Positions 24,767-35,228 are shown, counted from the first letter of the stretch. The stretch is 64,000 bases of DNA from Thermothielavioides terrestris NRRL 8126 (GCF_000226115.1 NC_016458.1:6668001-6732000); one strand, 5' to 3'. Numbers and translations: made by a program. Notes: a model not told the origin generated them from the letters alone.

Positions 24767-26950
24767 ATGGAGGAGAATTCGGTCAGCTACGGCACTCCCA
24801 CAACTGGCGCATCGCCGGGCGCCAACCCAATTCTGGCGCAGCCCCCTCTTCCTGATGCCAACGACCAGACTGAAGGTATGCACCGCCACCCACTCCCGCT
24901 CCCGATCCCGCTTTCGCTGCCGACGCCGTATTAATGCCTGCTGCGCTGCGTGTAGATGTGCAGATGAGTGAGGGACCCGCAATCAAGCAGGATAGCACTA
25001 CACCCGCTCCTGGCGCGATATCGGACAATCCCCTCGACGCGCCCGAGGGCCCTCCTGCAGAGGTGGCGGCGGGCGAAGACGAGGAAATGGGCGACGCGCC
25101 CAAAAATGAATCGGCGCAGGCTGATGGCGCCGGTCAGACTGAAGCCGCAGGCGAGGCCAAGACAAAGGAGTTTGTTGAAAATGCTGCGAGAGAACACCTG
25201 ATTTCTCAGACCCATGCGATCGTGCTCCCCAGCTACAGCACTTGGTTCGACATGAACACGATCCACAACATTGAGCGGAAAGCACTGCCCGAGTTCTTCA
25301 ACAACCGGAACCGAAGCAAGACTCCGGCCGTGTACAAGGACTACCGCGACTTCATGATCAACGCCTACCGGCTGAACCCGGTGGAGTATCTCACCGTCAC
25401 CGCCTGTCGTCGCAACCTGGCCGGCGATGTCTGCGCTATCATGCGAGTGCACGCTTTCCTCGAGCAGTGGGGTCTCATCAATTACCAGGTAGGACGGATG
25501 ATGCCGCTCCTGGATGGCCCTCCTTTCCGTGATTTCTTGTGCTAACCCCCCGCTCTAGGTCGATGCTGATCAGCGGCCATCTCACGTTGGCCCACCCTTC
25601 ACCGGTCACTTCAAGATCATTTGCGACACGCCCCGTGGCCTTCAACCCTGGCAGCCGGCAGCCGACCCTGTCGTCACTGAGGGAAGGCCAAACAAGGATA
25701 CGGATGCCAAGGCCTCCGCGACGCCCGTACCCAAGGGCGATCTCAACCTGGAAATCGGTCGCAACATTTACGAAGCCAACGCCAAGAACAACAAGTTGAA
25801 CAAGGGAGACAGCAAGACCAACGGTGAAGCGCCGACAACTAATGGTGTGTCCGGCACCGATGAACTCCCCAAGGCTCCGATCGTGAAGGTCAACTGCTTC
25901 AACTGCGGCACCGACTGCACGCGCATCTACTACCACAGCTCGCAATCCGACCCGAACTCCAAGGTCAAGTACGACCTGTGCCCGAGCTGTTACCTCGAAG
26001 GTCGCCTGCCTGGCAACCAGACCAGCGCCCACTACACGCGCATGGAGAACCCCACCTACTCGTCCATCCTCGACCGGGACGCACCATGGAGCGATGCAGA
26101 GATCCTACGGCTGCTTGAGGCACTCGAGCGCTACGATGAGGACTGGGGCGAGATCGCCGAGTATGTGGGGACCCGGACGCGCGAGGAGTGCGTGCTGCAA
26201 TTCCTGCAGCTCGACATTGAGGATAAATATCTGCAGTCAGAGAGCTTGGACGCACCAATTGGCCTCCAGATGCTTGGCAGCCACGGCGGCCAGCTCCCAT
26301 TCAGCCAGACTGACAACCCCGTCATGTCGGTTGTCGGCTTCCTCGCCAGCCTCGCGGACCCCGCCAGCACGGCAGCCGCTGCCAACAAGTCGGCCGAGAT
26401 TCTCAAGCAGAATCTCCGGAACAAACTCGAGGGCGGCGCGCAAGGAGAGGCAGGACAGACCGAAGGCAAGGGCAAGGAGAAGGCGGGTGGTGACGCGATG
26501 GACGTCGATGGGAGGCATGAGGCCACCACGGCGTCCACGCTGGCGAACATCCCCCTCGCGTCCATGGGCGCCAGAGCCGGCGGCCTCGCCTCCCACGAGG
26601 AGCGCGAAATGACGCGGCTCGTGTCGGCGGCCGTGAACGTCATGCTCGAGAAGATGGAGCTGAAGCTCAAGTACTTCAACGAGATGGAGGCGATCCTGCA
26701 GGCCGAGCGCCGCGAGCTGGAGCGCGCCCGGCAGCAGCTGTTCCTCGACCGGCTGGCGTTCAAGCGCCGCGTGCGCGAGGTGCAGGAGGGGCTGAGGCAG
26801 GCCGCGTCGGTCGGCGGCGAGCAGGGCATGCGCATGGCGCAGGAGCTCATGACGGACGGCAGCCAGCGCATGACCTTCCACGCGCCGCCCGCCCCCGGGG
26901 CCGTGCAGCCGCTCAGTGCGGAGGGCCAGATCAAGAGCTACGAGGCTTAG
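24767..26950 (+). CDS. ssr2: SWI/SNF and RSC complex subunit, Swi3/Rsc8 family
   Basis: A core scaffold subunit of SWI/SNF-type nucleosome remodellers. Exons are 24767-24875, 24956-25488 and 25559-26950, giving 677 aa; donors GTATGC and GTAGGA are in phase. Domains in order: an acidic N-terminus; a SWIRM domain at about 135-225 ([20 protein letters not shown], then [20 protein letters not shown]) whose last helix is interrupted by intron 2; a ZZ-type zinc finger at about 330-370 (CFNCGTDC, then CPSCYLEG); a SANT domain at about 390-440 ([28 protein letters not shown]); and a C-terminal coiled coil (about 570-640) rich in Glu/Arg. An MDVDGR patch and a Gly-rich stretch lie between SANT and the coiled coil. 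Yeast has paralogues SWI3 and RSC8; most filamentous fungi are thought to have one. Confidence 0.93.
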
Positions 26951-27465
26951 GTGACCATGTGGCCTGGACTTGGTCACCAGTACGCGCCGCTTGTGCGTGG
27001 CCACTATCGTTATTAGCCAGTTAGCCGCGGCCGCGTTCGTTCCTTAGGTCCTTGTTCGGGTTCATCGGTAGTTATTTCTCCAGGCGTCAGGGGTTATTGG
27101 ATCATCCGCGGTCAGTGAGCGGATGGATGGGTACTATTGCTGGGGCGGGAGCCACTATGGTGCATGAAAAGGAGATGTTCTGATATCTGCTGTATCAATT
27201 AGTTACCGGACTGCTAAAGGAGGGATCAGGTTGGGAGTGGTGGATGGGTTTTCGGTTTTTGCTGCCGTTGCGAATGCGATCTGCTCTTGGAGGCCTCGAC
27301 GAAGTGTAAATACATACCACAGCGATTTCAGCACATCAAGAGGTTAGTCATCCACAGACCACTGAACTGGCTTTGCCAAGGGGTTTCGCCTCCTTGTCTG
27401 TCAGGAAGACGAGTCAGTACGACGAAAAAAAAGAAGGCAGCAAACAGCCCAAAAATGGTTTTGCT
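26951..27465. other. 3' flank of the SWI3-like gene, entering the tRNA array
   Basis: About 515 bp of moderately GC-rich DNA without a gene, probably 3' UTR and spacer. Composition falls sharply right after the first tRNA copy. Confidence 0.5.
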
Positions 27466-27560
27466 GACGGAAGTGGGGTTCGAACCCACGCTCTCTCTCG
27501 AGAAGAGGAGATTAAGAAAATACTTAAATCCTCCGCCTTAGACCGCTCGGCCACCTAATT
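27466..27560 (-). pseudogene. tRNA-Leu(UAA) copy 1, acceptor stem broken
   Basis: The least decayed copy at the far end of the array. The T-arm (GTGGG/CCCAC with TTCGAAC), variable arm, anticodon loop with TAA and D-arm (GGCCGAGCGG) are intact. The 3' acceptor strand TTCCGTC faces AATTAGG, which barely pairs. Boxes A and B look functional, so it could still bind TFIIIC even if no tRNA matures. Confidence 0.75.
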
Positions 27561-27887
27561 TTTTATATATAAAGTTATAATAAAGAGAGTAACTTATTAA
27601 CAAAGTAAGAAAGTTAGTAAATAGCTTAGAATATATAAGATGTTAAGGGTAGGCAAAAATATATCTATTGACGGAAATAGAGTTTAAACCTACACTCTCT
27701 TTTGAGAAGAGGAGACTTAGAATAAGATACTTAAATCCTCTGCTATAACTACTTAGCTAGTGCTTATAAAGAAGTATCTACTTGAAAACCTTTAGCTAAG
27801 AAAGCGACTCACTAGTGTAAAAGCTAGTACTTAGATATATACCTCCCCCCGCCTCTCGTACCCCCTCTTAAAAAATAAAAAATGGTT

Positions 27888-27979
27888 AACGAGGGTGGGG
27901 TTCGAACCCACGCTCTCTTTCGAGAAGAGGAGATTTAGAAAATACTTAAATCCTCTACTATAACCACTTGGCCACCTAA
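27888..27979 (-). pseudogene. tRNA-Leu(UAA) copy 3, decayed
   Basis: The T-arm still reads GTGGGGTTCGAACCCAC and the anticodon TAA is retained, but the D-arm carries transitions and the 5' acceptor strand is absent. A T-rich run follows on the minus strand like a Pol III terminator. Confidence 0.65.
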
Positions 27980-29134
27980 TTTTTTATATTTAAAGTTTTA
28001 ACAAAGAGAGTAACTTATTAACAAAGTAAGAAAGGTAGTAAATAGCTTAGAAAGTATAAGATGTCAAAGGTAGGTAAAAATATATCTATTTATAGAAGTA
28101 GAGTTCGAACCTACGTTCTCTTTCGAGAAGAGGAGACTTAGAATAAGATACTTAAATCCTCTACTATAACTACTTAGCTAGTGCTTATAAAGAAGTATCT
28201 GCTCGAAAACCTTCAGCTAGGAAAGCGACTTACTAGTGCAAAAGCTAGTACTTAGACAGGCCCCCCCCCGCCTCTCCCACCCTCTCCTAAAAAAAAAAAT
28301 GGTTGACAAAGGTGGGGTTCGAACCTACGCTCTCTTTCAAGAAGAGGAGATTTAGAAAATACTTAAATCCTCCACTATAACCACTTGGCTACCTAATTTT
28401 TTATATTTAAAGTTTTAATAAAGAGAGTAACTTATTAACAAAGTAAGAAAGGTAGTAAATAGCTTAGAAAGTATAAGATGTCAAAGGTAAGTAAAAATAT
28501 ATCTATTAATAGAAGTAGAGTTCGAACCTATACTCTCTTTCGAGAAGAGGAGACTTAGAATAAGATACTTAAAACCTCTACTATAACTACTTAGCTAATG
28601 CTTATAAAGAAGTATCTACTTAAAAACTTTTAGCTAAAAAAGTAACTCACTAGTGTAAAAGCTAGTACCTAGATAGGCTCCTCCCCCCCCTCCCCCTCCC
28701 TCTCTCTCGCCTCTCCCGCCTCTCCTACCCCCTTTTTTTAAAGGAAAAAAAAATGGTTGACAAAGGTGGGGTTCGAACCTACGCTCTCTTTCGAGAAGAG
28801 GAGACTAAGAAAATACTTAAATCCTCTACCTTAGACCGTTTAAATATCTAATTTTTATATATAAAGTTATAATAAAGAGAGTAACTTATTAATAAAGTAA
28901 GAAAGGTAGTAAATAGCTTAAAAAGTATAAGATATTAAAGGTAGATAAAAAATATATCTGTTAATAGAAGTTGAGTTTAAACCTATACTCTCTTTTAAAA
29001 AGAGAAAACTTAAAAAATATTTAAATCCTCTACTATAACTATTTAGCTAATACTTATAAAGAAATATCTAATCGAAAACCTTTAGTTAAGAAAGATTTAC
29101 TAAGTAATGAAGCTAGTAGGAACAAAAAATCAAT

Positions 29135-29229
29135 GACGGAGGTGGGGTTCGAACCTACGCTCTCTTTCGAGAAGAGGAGATTAAGAAAATTCTTAAATTC
29201 TCCGCTATAGACCGCTTAGCCACTTAATT
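29135..29229 (-). pseudogene. tRNA-Leu(UAA) copy 9, decayed
   Basis: The 3' acceptor strand (CTCCGTC) and intron match the intact gene closely, and box B is preserved. The D-arm reads GGCTAAGCGG and the 5' acceptor strand is replaced by spacer sequence, so the acceptor stem cannot form. Confidence 0.65.
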
Positions 29230-31749
29230 TTTTATATTTAAAATTTTAATAAAGAGAGTAACTTATTAATAAAGTAAGAAAAGTAGCAAATAGCTTAAAA
29301 AGTATAAGATGTTGAAAATAGAAAAAAATATATTTGTTAATAGAAGTTAGGTTCTAAGCTATACTTTCTTTTAAAAAGTAGAGACTTAGAAAATATTTAA
29401 ATCCTCTACTTTAACTATTTAGTTAATACTTATAAAGAAATAACTAGTTAAAAACCTTTAATTAGGAAAGTAACTTACTAAAGTAAAGAAGCTAGTAGAA
29501 AAAAATAAGTAATAAAGGTAAGATTTAAACCTATATTATCTTTTAAAAAAAGAAGATTTAGAAAATATTTAAATCCTCTACTATAACTACTTAGCTAATG
29601 CTTATAAAGAAGTATCTAGTTGAAAACCTTTAGCTAAGAAAGTAACTTACTAAGTGATAAAGCTAGTAGGAAAAAAAAATTAATAATAGAGGTAGAGTTC
29701 GAACCTACACTCTCTCTCTCGAGAAGAGGAGATTAAGAAAATATTTAAATCCTCCGCCTTAACCGCTTAGCCACTCAATTTTTTATATTTAAAGTTTTAA
29801 TAAAGAGAGTAACTTATTAATAAAGTAAGAAAAGTAGTAAATAGCTTAGAAAACATTTTGTCGAAGGTAGATAAAAATATATCCGTTAATAAAAGTAGGG
29901 TTTAAACCTATACTCTCTTTTAAGAAAAGGAGATTAAGAAAATATTTAAATCCTCTACTTTAACTACTTAGCTACTTAATTTTTTATATTTAAAGTTTTA
30001 ATAAAGAGAGTAACTTATTAATAAAGTAAGAAAGGTAGTAAATAGCTTAGAAAGTATAAGATATCGAAGGTAGATAAAAATATATCTATTAATAAAAGTG
30101 GAGTTCGAACCTACGCTCTCTTTTAAAAAGAGGAGACTTAGAATAAGATACTTAAATCCTCTATTATAACTATTTGCTTAGTGCTTATAAAGAAGTATCT
30201 ACTTGAAAACCTTTAGCTAGGAAAGCGACTTACTAGTGTAAAAGCTAGTACCTAGATAGGCCCCCCTCCGCCTCTTCTACTCTCTCTCCTACCTCTCTTA
30301 CCTCTCCTACCCCCCTTTTTTTAAAAGAAAAAAAAAATGGTTAACAAAGGTAGGGTTCGAACTTATACTCTTTTTTAAGAAGAGGAGACTAAGAAAATAC
30401 TTAAATCCTCCGTCTTAGACCGTTTAAATATCTAATTTTTATATATAAAGTTATAATAAAGAGAGTAATTTATTAATAAAGTAAGAAAGGTAGTAAATAG
30501 TTTAAAAAGTATAAGATATTAAAAATAGATAAAAAATATATTTGTTAATAGAAGTTAAATTTAAACTTATACTCTCTTTTAAAAAGAAAAAACTTAGAAA
30601 ATATTTAAATCCTCTACTATAACTATTTAGCTAATACTTATAAAGAAATATCTAATCGAAAACCTTTAGCTAAGAAAGACTTACTAAGTGATAAAGCTAG
30701 TAGGAATAAAAAATCAATAACGAAGGTAGGGTTCAAACCTATACTCTCTTTTAAGAAAAGGAGATTAAGAAAATTCTTAAATCCTCCGCTATAGACCGCT
30801 TAGCTACTTAATTTTTTATATTTAAAGTTTTAATAAAGAGAGTAACTTATTAATAAAGTAAGAAAAGTAGTAAATAGCTTAGAAAACATTTTGTTAAAGG
30901 TAGATAAAAATATATTCGTTGATAAAAGTAGAGTTCGAACCTATACTCTCTTTCGAGAAAAGGAGATTAAGAAAATACTTAAATCCTCTACTTTAACTAC
31001 TTAGCTACTTAACTTTTTATATTTAAAGTTTTAATAAAGAGAGTAATTTATTAATAAAGTAAGAAAGGTAGTAAATAGCTTAGAAAATATAAGATGTCGA
31101 AGGTAGATAAAAATATATCTATTAATAAAAGTAGAGTTTAAACCTATACTCTCTTTCGAAAAGAGGAGACTTAGAATAAGATATTTAAATCCTTTGCTAT
31201 AACTATTTGCTCAATACTTATAAAGAAGTATCTGCTTGAAAACCTTTAGCTAGGAAAGCGACTTACTAATGTAAAAGCTAGTACCTAGATAGGCCCCCCC
31301 CCGCCTCTTCTACCCTCTCTCCCGCCTCTCTCGCCTCTCCTACCCCCCTTTTTTTAAAAGAAAAAAAAATGGTTGACAAGGGTAGGGTTCGAACTTATAC
31401 TCTTTTTTAAAAAGAGGAGACTAAGAAAATACTTAAATCCTCTGCTTTAGACTATTTAAATATCTAATTTTTATATATAAAGTTATAATAAAGAGAGTAA
31501 CTTATTAATAAAGTAAGAAAGGTAGTAAATAGCTTAAAAAGTATAAAATATTAAAAGTAGATGAAAAATATATCTATTAATAGAAGTTAAGTTCAAATCT
31601 ATACTCTCTTTTAAAAAGAGAAAACTTAGAAAATATTTAAATTCTCTACTATAACTATTTAGCTAATACTTATAAAGAAATGTCTAATCGAAAACCTTTA
31701 GCTAAGAAAGATTTACTAAGTGATGAAGCTAGTAGGAACAAAAAATCAA

Positions 31750-31845
31750 TGACGGAGGTGGGGTTCGAACCCACGCTCTCTTTCGAGAAGAGGAGATTAA
31801 GAAAATTCTTAAATCCTCCGCCATAGACCGCTCGGCCACTCCGCC
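31750..31845 (-). tRNA. tRNA-Leu(UAA) with 12-nt intron
   Basis: A complete class II tRNA. The acceptor stem GGCGGAG pairs with CTCCGTC (one G.U at pair 2-71) and A is the discriminator. D-arm GCCGAGCGGTCTATGGC. Anticodon stem GAGGA/TCCTC; the anticodon TAA is at 31809-31811. A 12-nt AT-rich intron follows nucleotide 37 (31796-31807). The variable arm is a TCTCGAAAGAGA hairpin. T-arm GTGGG-TTCGAAC-CCCAC. The mature length would be 84 nt, right for leucine tRNA. It stands at the promoter-proximal end of the decayed array and is the only copy with a matching 5' acceptor strand, so it is probably the functional parent gene. Confidence 0.92.
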
Positions 31846-31881
31846 GCCCGAAGTTTGTAAAGAAAACATCGGTATTACACA

Positions 31882-32053
31882 TTTATATCATCGCTAGCAC
31901 CTTCGTCTCGCAAGGGGACAAGCATACTACACAGTAGGGCACACCAATGGGTGCCATCCCATCTATTCACATGTTTATATCATCGCTAGCACCTTCGGCT
32001 TGGAATAGGAGTTTTCACCGCTCCAGCATATTAGGGCACACCAATGGGTGCAA
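31882..32053. repeat. Tandem duplication of about 95 bp upstream of tRNA-Leu
   Basis: TATCATCGCTAGCACCTTCG occurs at 31886-31905 and 31978-31997. AGGGCACACCAATGGGTG occurs at 31936-31953 and 32033-32050. The middle parts differ, so this is an old or imperfect two-copy duplication lying just upstream of the tRNA 5' end. Confidence 0.7.
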
Positions 32054-32301
32054 TCCCAGCTTCGCAGACCGCTAGCCGGGACATTACAGGGGATGAGGTG
32101 CTTTGTGGAGCTAAAACATGACTTTGCAGTGCGATCTTGCTGGGAAGTTGACCGTAGCTGGCAGTAAACAGGAGGCAGAAACTTTTGCTCGCAATCACGG
32201 CCGTGGCTTTGAGACCGATTCGCCTATACCTCTATCCTCTTCTTCGCCTATACCTTATCATCATCGCCACCTCCTCCTTGCCACGCCCAAGAAGCTGCCT
32301 C

Positions 32302-32360
32302 GGATTACACCAATTGATGCACCGTCCTAGCATTCTCGGGTACACCAATTGGTGTAATCC
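32302..32360. repeat. Inverted repeat with ACACCAATTGGTGT palindrome
   Basis: GGATTACACCAATT at 32302-32315 is the exact reverse complement of AATTGGTGTAATCC at 32347-32360. The right arm itself forms the palindrome ACACCAATTGGTGT. It resembles the ACACCAATGGGTG cores found at 31941 and 32038. It could be a miniature element end or a protein-binding site. Confidence 0.65.
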
Positions 32361-32567
32361 TAACCTCTCATAAAGGCTCAGAGTCTTATTCAACTGCATT
32401 TCCTCCTTTTCCTCGTCTACAGTTTTAGATATAAAAATTTGATTTTTTTTTGTTGACTATTGGTTTATTTAGCTGTCTAAATTATGGCAGGTGCGACCCT
32501 AGCTATGTATTTGATATATCAGAAGCATTTAGTTCTATGGAGCATATGTTAGAATGTGCTTTCGAGA

Positions 32568-35228
32568 TCAAGCTAAATTGCTGGGCACCGAGCTCTTCCC
32601 GTGTGCCTTCTTGACATGCCGAGGGATGGACCTAGCCAGAGTGAAGGTTTGGTTGCAGCCCGGCTCGGGGCAGGGCAACCTAGGCGGCGGGTTGTCCGAG
32701 TGCTTCATGCTGAGATGTTCGTTGAGTTTCGGTCGGCTAGTGTAAGACTTGCCGCAACCCGGCTTTGGACAGGTGAACTTGACTGTCTTGGAAGGCTCGG
32801 CCGAGTGATCCTTCTTGACATGAGCCTGAAGGCTGTCACGTCGAGTAAACGACCGGTGGCAGCCAGGCTCGGAGCAGAGGAACCTGTCTGGGTGCTTCTC
32901 TGCAACATGCTCCGCAAGGTCGCCAGACTGGGTAAACACCTCGTCGCAGCCTGGATCAGGGCAGCGCAGCCCGCCGGGTGGCTTGCGCAGGTGGTACTGC
33001 GCGACGTGGCGATCACGGTCGTCGGGCCTACTGAAGGACGAATTGCAGCCCATCTCCGTGCAGGGAAATCTGACAGGCGACTCGTCCGAGTGCTTGAGTG
33101 CCATATGCCGACGCAGGGTCCCAAGATAAGTGAAAGACTCATTGCAGCCTGGATCAGGGCAGGGATACGTTTTGCCCGAGTGTTGCTCTTTGATATGCAG
33201 GACGAGGCATCCGGGATCCGAGAAAGGCTTCGCACACTGGCGACATGTCAGGTGTTCCGTCCAGAAAGCCTCGTCGGTCTTGTCCTGGCCGGGGTCGACT
33301 GAGCCAGCGGCCGACGGTTCCTGGCTATGCTGCTCTCGGTAGTGGCGCACCAAGAGCCCTGGTGTCGCGAAGTCACCGGCATCGGGGCACATGGTGCATT
33401 GGAGGGAAGGGGGGGTCGTGCTCTCACCAAGCCAGGAGTCGATCGGGACGAGCGGGATCTCGAATGGGAGTTCGGGCGGTTGTCGAGGCTGCGGCTCGGT
33501 CTCGAACTCACCAACCCAGGAGCGGAGTCCCAAGTCCTTGTCCAGTCGCCAGTGTGTGTGACTCGGCTGCACTGCCATGATCATCTGGCGGATGCTCTCC
33601 CAGAGACCAGCCGCGAAGTTGCGCATAGCCATATTTGTGGCCTGACTGTCGATCGTGACAGTGCAGAGAAAGAAGTCCCAGTGTTCTACCGGGTCGAAAG
33701 GCTGGCCGTTGTTGGGCAAGTTGAGCCCGAACCGCATGGCAACGCCGTGGTCTCGGGCCCGGCAGAGTGACGCCTTAAGAATGTTGCCGGCCCAGGGCAG
33801 AACTGCAAAGCCCCATTGATCACCGATTGAATAGGCGATCTCCTCGCGCGTTAGAGGTGGCTGCTGACCCTTGAGCTTCTGGACCTTTTGGCAAAGGTGA
33901 TGCCCCCACCAATAGATCAGGCGGAGCGGATCCATCTCGTGCTCGCCGTACCCCTCGGCTTGCGCATGTTTGTTGCAGTGTCGCCGCATTCGGTCAAGCA
34001 TTTGTCCTGCAACATTGAAAAGACAGCACCAGTCCCACGACATGGCCTTTGCCTGGGCTCGAGAGAGAACGGAAAAGGGGTAGAAGACCTTGTCATTTGA
34101 GCGGGAGGAGGTCGGCGCGGGCAGGGTGAAGTAGTAGTCGAAGTCGTCCTGGGTAAGACCGTACTTGTTGGCAATCTTCACAAGCCACTGGTAGACGAGA
34201 TTCCAGTCGGGGGCCTGTCGTACGGGCCTCCGCCAAGTCCTTCGTGCGTCAAGGAAAAGCTGGTCGAGTGATCTGCCGGCCAGCGCGGCATCGATGGCTG
34301 GTCCATACGCCCCAGTCCGACCGTGTTCGAGCACCGCTTCCAACTTCTCTGGTGGCCATTGCTGCCATTCTTCGATCTGCTTCTCGTGCGGCCGATTAAA
34401 GAGGAAGACCCTGCCCATCACCCCTGCGTTGAGGAGCGAGGTATATACCCAGGCCAAGCCAGCTTTCCGCCGTTCAAAGTTCGGCTCTTGGAGGATCCGC
34501 AACCAGAGACCAAGAAGCGCGAGAACGATGATAGGGTGCCTCCTCTTGAGCCAGTTCAAAGAGGAGCTGACGAGGCCGACGTTGGACGGGGCGTGGTAGA
34601 GAATTTGTCCCTTGCCGATGGTGAAGGGGTACATTGCTTCCATCGACAGCGCATCGGGCCGCCCCTGTGCCCAGGAGAAGTCGAGGCCGGTGTAGTCGTC
34701 AACTGCACGCACATGGCCATCCTTGTAGGGCACGAGACGACTGAAGAGGTGACGTATCAACTCGTCGGTAAGACCACTAATGTCCTGCTTGTTAACGAAT
34801 TTTGAATCCGTTTTCCTGACGTTATCTTGAACCGCCCCACGAAGAACCCCTCTGGCGAGTTGGACAGGAGCAGTTCTCACGAACGGGCGCTCCTTCAGTG
34901 GCTGAGGGCCGGTCCGGATGCAGCCCTCCTGGTCGACAACAAAGTGGGCGACGATAGGGGAGTTGTTATCCTGGGACGATGGTAAGCCTCCGTCGTCGTC
35001 GGAGTCATAGAGGCCGTCGTCGGCGCCGGGAAGGTCGCCATAATCAAGAAGGTCGGCCCACAGCTCATCCTCGTCTCCCGAATCCCCCTCGCTGATGGGC
35101 GGCGAGACGGGCAGCGCACCATCGCCAAGGGTGGGCGACAGAACCTCGGCGGGAGAGGACTTCAAGGGGGTGTTGGAGTCTTGGGGTTCAGCAGTACAGG
35201 TTAGCTTCGATCGAGCTGTCGATGGCAC
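32568..35228 (-). CDS. Protein with eight C-terminal C2H2 zinc fingers
   Basis: A single-exon frame of 886 aa; the function is not recognised. The N-terminal 70 residues are acidic and Ser/Pro-rich. Residues about 100-600 form a large region, rich in Trp and aromatics, that matches no domain I can name. Eight C2H2 fingers lie at about 609-876, most of the form CPDPGC-x12-H-x4-H; for example CPDPGCNESFTYLGTLRRH and CPEPGCNQTFTLARSIPRH. The first two fingers are less regular. Multiple regular fingers suggest nucleic-acid binding, but a regulator role is only inference. No intron signals were needed to keep the frame open. It lies next to the tRNA-Leu array and could be lineage-specific. The start at 35228 is the first ATG of the frame. 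Confidence 0.8.
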   Translation of the reverse strand: MPSTARSKLTCTAEPQDSNTPLKSSPAEVLSPTLGDGALPVSPPISEGDSGDEDELWADLLDYGDLPGADDGLYDSDDDGGLPSSQDNNSPIVAHFVVDQEGCIRTGPQPLKERPFVRTAPVQLARGVLRGAVQDNVRKTDSKFVNKQDISGLTDELIRHLFSRLVPYKDGHVRAVDDYTGLDFSWAQGRPDALSMEAMYPFTIGKGQILYHAPSNVGLVSSSLNWLKRRHPIIVLALLGLWLRILQEPNFERRKAGLAWVYTSLLNAGVMGRVFLFNRPHEKQIEEWQQWPPEKLEAVLEHGRTGAYGPAIDAALAGRSLDQLFLDARRTWRRPVRQAPDWNLVYQWLVKIANKYGLTQDDFDYYFTLPAPTSSRSNDKVFYPFSVLSRAQAKAMSWDWCCLFNVAGQMLDRMRRHCNKHAQAEGYGEHEMDPLRLIYWWGHHLCQKVQKLKGQQPPLTREEIAYSIGDQWGFAVLPWAGNILKASLCRARDHGVAMRFGLNLPNNGQPFDPVEHWDFFLCTVTIDSQATNMAMRNFAAGLWESIRQMIMAVQPSHTHWRLDKDLGLRSWVGEFETEPQPRQPPELPFEIPLVPIDSWLGESTTPPSLQCTMCPDAGDFATPGLLVRHYREQHSQEPSAAGSVDPGQDKTDEAFWTEHLTCRQCAKPFSDPGCLVLHIKEQHSGKTYPCPDPGCNESFTYLGTLRRHMALKHSDESPVRFPCTEMGCNSSFSRPDDRDRHVAQYHLRKPPGGLRCPDPGCDEVFTQSGDLAEHVAEKHPDRFLCSEPGCHRSFTRRDSLQAHVKKDHSAEPSKTVKFTCPKPGCGKSYTSRPKLNEHLSMKHSDNPPPRLPCPEPGCNQTFTLARSIPRHVKKAHGKSSVPSNLA

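Larger units (their letters stand above)
27466..31720 (-). repeat. Tandem array of about 21 RIP-decayed, 5'-truncated tRNA-Leu copies
   Basis: The T-arm motif (GTTCGAAC or its C-to-T/G-to-A variants) recurs at 27478, 27682, 27900, 28103, 28317, 28520, 28771, 28975, 29147, 29351, 29523, 29697, 29900, 30103, 30355, 30559, 30731, 30933, 31136, 31387 and 31591. Each instance is followed on the plus strand by the variable-arm hairpin, the short tRNA intron, the anticodon stem and the D-arm of a minus-strand tRNA-Leu(UAA). In the copies checked the 5' acceptor strand is replaced by the spacer (TAATTTTT and similar). Spacings fall into classes near 172, 203 and 251 bp. Spacers share runs such as AAAGAGAGTAACTTATTAA. 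Three copies of a C/T-rich tract occur near 28680, 30260 and 31295. DNA is strongly AT- and TpA-rich. All copies are in the same orientation as the intact gene at 31750-31845. Confidence 0.88.
31846..32567. other. Spacer between tRNA-Leu and zinc-finger gene, with small repeats
   Basis: About 720 bp without a gene. It contains a duplicated segment of roughly 95 bp at 31882-32053 and an inverted repeat at 32302-32360, described separately. An AT-rich stretch lies near 32420-32530. Confidence 0.6.

Noticed and set aside
27570..31740. CRISPR-like regular spacing of repeats
   Set aside because: The repeats are tRNA-Leu bodies with related, not unique, spacers, in a eukaryotic genome; no CRISPR array.
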